From: Microglena sp. YARC
Taxonomy: Eukaryota; Chlorophyta; Chlorophyceae; Chlamydomonadales; Chlamydomonadaceae
Assembly (NCBI GenBank): GCA_022414725.1
Contig: CM039465.1
Span: 43,550,560 to 43,614,559 of the forward strand
DNA length: 64,000 bases
Reading direction: 5' to 3'
The position numbers and the translations under genes are program-made. How positions within the stretch are numbered: the first letter of the stretch is position 1; each line of letters begins with the position of its first letter. Positions 61,201-64,000 of the stretch are shown piece after piece. The notes beneath the pieces were generated by a model. The model was not told the origin of the DNA and ran no database searches. It saw only the letters and a program-made list of their open reading frames with translations.

Positions 61201-62130
61201 TCAAAGCTTTGTCTACTAGGTATCTCAGCAGCTGACATGAAGGAGCAGGGATGAGAGGGAGGAGATGGAGGATTCTGAGAGGCAGGAGGAAGTGGGTGGG
61301 GCTCGGAAGAAGGGAATCAGGAGAGAGCTGCTTCTGAAGTACTAAGGATGGGGGTCGGGTGGTCCCAAATTAACTTGAAGAGTATAGCCTGCCCCCCTCC
61401 AGTAGGCTGACCTCTTATGCTGACCTCTGGAGGGGCAGAGTAGCGGATTAGACCGCATGAGCGTCTGTAACACTCAAATGGGGCACTGAGCAGCTCCCAT
61501 AGCCGCGAAATTGCAGTCGCTCCAGCCGAATTGGCCGAAGCAGCTTCGCAGCAAAGTTATAAGGCGGCCGGAGAGCAGACATTGCTAGGGCGAAAAAAAG
61601 GACCTCCAGCTCCAATTGTCGCCTCAAAGCTTCGTCTACTAGGTATCTCAGCAGCTGACATGAAGGAGCAGGGATGAGAGGGAGGAGATGGAGGATTCTG
61701 AGAGGCAGGAGGAAGTGGGTGGGGCTCGGAAGAAGGGAATCAGGAGAGAGTTGCTTCTGAAGTACTAAGGATGGGGGTCGGGGTCCCAAATTAACTTGAA
61801 GAGTATAGCCTGCCCCCCTCCAGTAGGCTGACCTCTTATGCTGACCTCTGGAGGGGGCAGAGTAGCGGATTAGACCGCATGAGCGTCTGTAACACTCAAA
61901 TGGGGCACTGAGCAGCTCCCATAGCCGCGAAATTGCAGTCGCTCCAGCCGAATTGGCCGAAGCAGCTTCGCAGCAAAGTTATAAGGCGGCCGGAGAGCAG
62001 ACATTGCTAGGGCGAAAAAAGGACCTCCAGCTCCAAATTGTCGCCTCAAAGCTTCGTCTACTAGGTATCTCAGCAGCTGACATGAAGGAGCAGGGATGAG
62101 AGGAGGAGATGGAGGATTCTGAGAGGAAGG
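58271..62130 (-). repeat. SAT423 array, minus strand, about 8 monomers plus RA insertion
   Basis: Strict 423-bp spacing (ORF starts at 58712, 59135, 59558, then 60392, 60815, 61238, with two 422-bp steps later). Monomers are over 95% alike by eye. Each keeps a 70-codon minus frame with replacements such as RRS/RQS and AKL/AKM, which argues against strong protein constraint. RA is inserted at 59763-60167. The array ends near 62130 at plus-strand LINE sequence. Confidence 0.93.
59763..60167 (-). mobile_element. RA insertion in SAT423, duplicate of the 48.7-kb insertion
   Basis: Poly(T) 59762-59782, stem ACATAGGG/CCCTATGT, truncated at GGGCATCACTA. Flanked by CAGAGT (59757-59762, 60168-60173). 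Same position in the monomer as at 48699. Confidence 0.9.
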
Positions 62131-62148
62131 AGGAAGTGGGTGGCGCTT

Positions 62149-63404
62149 AGCAGAGGACGACGCCCGGCAGGAATTCTCACAGGTGCATTTCTCCCCCGAT
62201 GCAATTTCTCTCCTGGCACGCCTCAACATAGCCAAGGCTAAGGCATTAGCAGCAACACTTGCTTGGCAGCAACTCCTTGCTCCAATGCTCAAAGCTATAC
62301 CTATCCTCGAGCACACTTTTGGGGATTCATCTTCCTTATACTTCCACCACCTTTTTTCGTTCCCCTCACCCCCCAGTCCACATCAAGCTTATCCAGCCTC
62401 CAGGGCCACCCCAGCATCACCCCCTTTCTCCGGCTGACCTCTCTTCAATGATAGGAGTCAACATAGGACTGGCGTATGCTCGGGACTTTTATAGTGCTGA
62501 TTCCTCCTTTGGACTGTACCGTCCAAACCCTCACATCAACCAGGCTAACCAGGATCTTCTGCTCACATCCCTCCCTCGTCCCCTCCCCCCTAGTTATGCA
62601 GCCCTTGCAGAAGGTGTTAATGGCGATGGCCAGATCACATCAGAGGAGATGGACCTTGCCATCCGCTCTGCTTCTCCAGGCTCCAGCCCAGGTTATGACG
62701 GACTTCCCTTTCAAGTCTACAATGCGTTCCATGAAGAACTGTCCCCGATCCTTCAAAGGGATTTCAACTCTGCCTTCCAAGATCAAGTTAACACCGCCCC
62801 CCTAGCACCCCTCCTTCAGGGAACCATCTGCCTTCTTCACAAGACTGGTCAGCCCCAAGACTCCCTCGCAGGTTACCGTCCTATCACCCTTCTCAATTGC
62901 GACCTTAAGCTGATCCTTTTGATCATGGCTCACCGGCTGCAACGCCCACTGGAATATCTCATCGACGTCACTCAATCAGCTTTCCTCCGTGGGAGAGACA
63001 TCAGTGACAACATCCGCTATCACCTAGGCTTGGCTGCGCGCTTGAAAGAGCTTGGCTTACCAGGCTGGTTGCTGCATTCTGACCTCACTAAAGCTTATGA
63101 TTCTGTCAACAGGGGATGGCTCCTCAAGACAATGTCAGCCATGGGATTGAATAGTGCAGGCATCACGCGCTGGTGCGATATCCTCATGAATGGCAGCTCT
63201 ACGCGAGTGCGTCTCAACGGTTTCTTCACTACCTCCTTCCCCAACACTTCCGGCTTCCCTCAGGGTGGGGCCTTGAGCTGTAATCAATGGGTCATCATCT
63301 TTGAGCCCTTCATCACCTACAATAACCAACTGAGCTTCTTGAACTTCCCCCAGACATACCCCTCCCTGCAGATCTGGACCCCGCCCTTGGCACCCATCAC
63401 TTGA
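62149..63404 (+). pseudogene. LINE ORF2 RT with FADD region deleted
   Basis: Pre-RT coding (EFSQVHFSPDAISLLARLNI and AKAKALAATLAWQQ) shifts frame near 62340-62380 and continues as a 381-codon frame: SPGYDGLPFQVYNAF, GYRPITLLNCDLKLILLIM, TQSAFLRGRDISDN, LHSDLTKAYDSVNRGWLL, GFPQGGALSCNQWVIIFE. After ITYNNQLS the sequence jumps to FLNFPQTYPSLQ. Compared with the 28.8-29.0-kb copy about 195 bp are missing, and these hold the LSFADDGKHF block, so the enzyme lacks its catalytic Asp pair. It has Gln (CAA) where two other copies have TAA. Confidence 0.88.
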
Positions 63405-64000
63405 CTGGCTACCACCTCCATCCCCCAGACACACCTCACAGATTGCTGGGCGTGCCGTTCGGTGCAGACACCGCCCTTTGCAAGGCTGCAGCCTACCAGC
63501 ACATGCCCCATAGCATCTCACGTGCAGCAGCTCCATGGCTCTCACGCAATCTCAATGTTATTGGAAGGCGCCTTGTTGCTGTGCAATGCTTGGCTTCCAA
63601 GTTCATCTTCCAGGCTAACTTTGCATCACCACTAGGGCCTCTCTGCCAGGAGTAACAATCTTCTCTTAATGCCTTTGTTGCAACCTCTAGCCTGCAGGAG
63701 GAGGAATCACCACGTCCAGGACACCTCTTCCCCCGCTTCGGGACAGCCGCCCTTCATTTTCATCGAGGAGGGCTTGCTGTACCCCATCTTGCTTCCCACT
63801 CGGCTGCTATGCTGGCCAAGACCACATGGCTCCTCTTCAGTTACACAGCTCACCTCTGGCAGCAGCTCTACCGTCACGAGATTTCTCGGGCTGTGCGCCT
63901 TCCTCCAGATCAGGCAAGTGGATACCATGCACTAGTTACCGCCCCGTCTTCTGTGGACATCGCCTCAATCACCACCAACTTGGCCCGGGAAATTGCAGAG
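63405..64000 (+). pseudogene. LINE ORF2 post-RT region, frameshifted
   Basis: The 63401 frame gives TGYHLHPPDTPHRLLGVPFG, CKAAAYQHMPHSISRAAAPW, LSRNLNVIGRRLVAVQCLAS and KFIFQANFASP, ending at TAA 63653. Further frames continue LINE coding (the region matching 21859-22734 in reverse) to the window end. This is the connection between RT and the zinc finger. Confidence 0.75.

Larger units (their letters stand above)
62131..64000 (+). mobile_element. LINE RT region, plus strand, runs off the window
   Basis: Begins GCTTAGCAGAGGACGACGCC (coding RLAEDDARQEFSQVHFSPDA) and covers RT and part of the post-RT region. Orientation is opposite to the SAT423 array that precedes it. Near-identical in reverse to 22-24.4 kb. 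Confidence 0.9.

Noticed and set aside
58271..62130. CRISPR-like array
   Set aside because: Units are 423 bp, contiguous and without unique spacers; a eukaryotic satellite.
63312..63340. Spliced intron as cause of the missing FADD segment
   Set aside because: The removed segment lacks GT..AG ends and contains essential RT coding.

Overview
This is a eukaryotic nuclear window made almost entirely of nested retroelements and tandem repeats. I see no ordinary host gene. The evidence is two Ty1/copia elements, one chromodomain Ty3/gypsy element with a probable spliceosomal intron in gag, many 5'-truncated poly(A)-tailed LINE copies, two further poly(A)-tailed retroposon families, a 423-bp tandem satellite and a 3.7-kb hexanucleotide array. 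The species cannot be fixed from the sequence. A green-algal source is my best guess (inference only), from the element mix, the Ala/Ser/Pro-rich coding and a fragment resembling a Crypton/DIRS-type tyrosine recombinase.

Family names used here. LINE: APE-endonuclease/RT element with a zinc-finger C-terminus, an Asp-rich tail and a T- and C-rich 3'UTR. RA: about 1.4-kb non-coding retroposon whose last ~60 nt resemble the LINE 3' end. RC: about 1.2-1.5-kb retroposon with C-rich, hairpin and tRNA-like parts. SAT423: 423-bp monomer found upstream of RA.

Layout. 1-3678 (TCAGCC)n. 3.7-9.4 kb: RA and RC pieces, a Ser/Ala-repeat region and a LINE endonuclease fragment. 9.4-11.5 kb: LINE 3' half on the minus strand. 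11.5-20.8 kb: gypsy element on the minus strand, split by an RC insertion. 20.8-31.1 kb: LINE copies in both orientations with nested short insertions and a second RC. 31.1-37.8 kb: LINE 5' fragment, SAT423, a full RA and an indel-rich LINE copy running into a 1000-N gap (37822-38821). 38.8-41.5 kb: second copia element (minus) with a TATA-bearing LTR. 41.5-48.0 kb: RA/LINE mosaic in a ~2.07-kb tandem repeat. 48.0-62.1 kb: SAT423 arrays holding the best-preserved element, a copia with 324-bp LTRs (50157-58270) that itself carries a LINE insertion. 62.1-64.0 kb: LINE RT region (plus).

How the parts relate. LINE and RA share a 3' end that can fold into the same stem, with compensatory changes between copies, which suggests the LINE enzyme mobilises RA. 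RA also carries tandem monomers at its 5' side, as rodent L1 elements do. Nearly every coding region is broken, yet many copies are nearly identical and the copia LTRs differ at 1 of 324 positions. Recent activity and uncorrected long-read indels, especially next to the gap, probably both contribute to the frameshifts.
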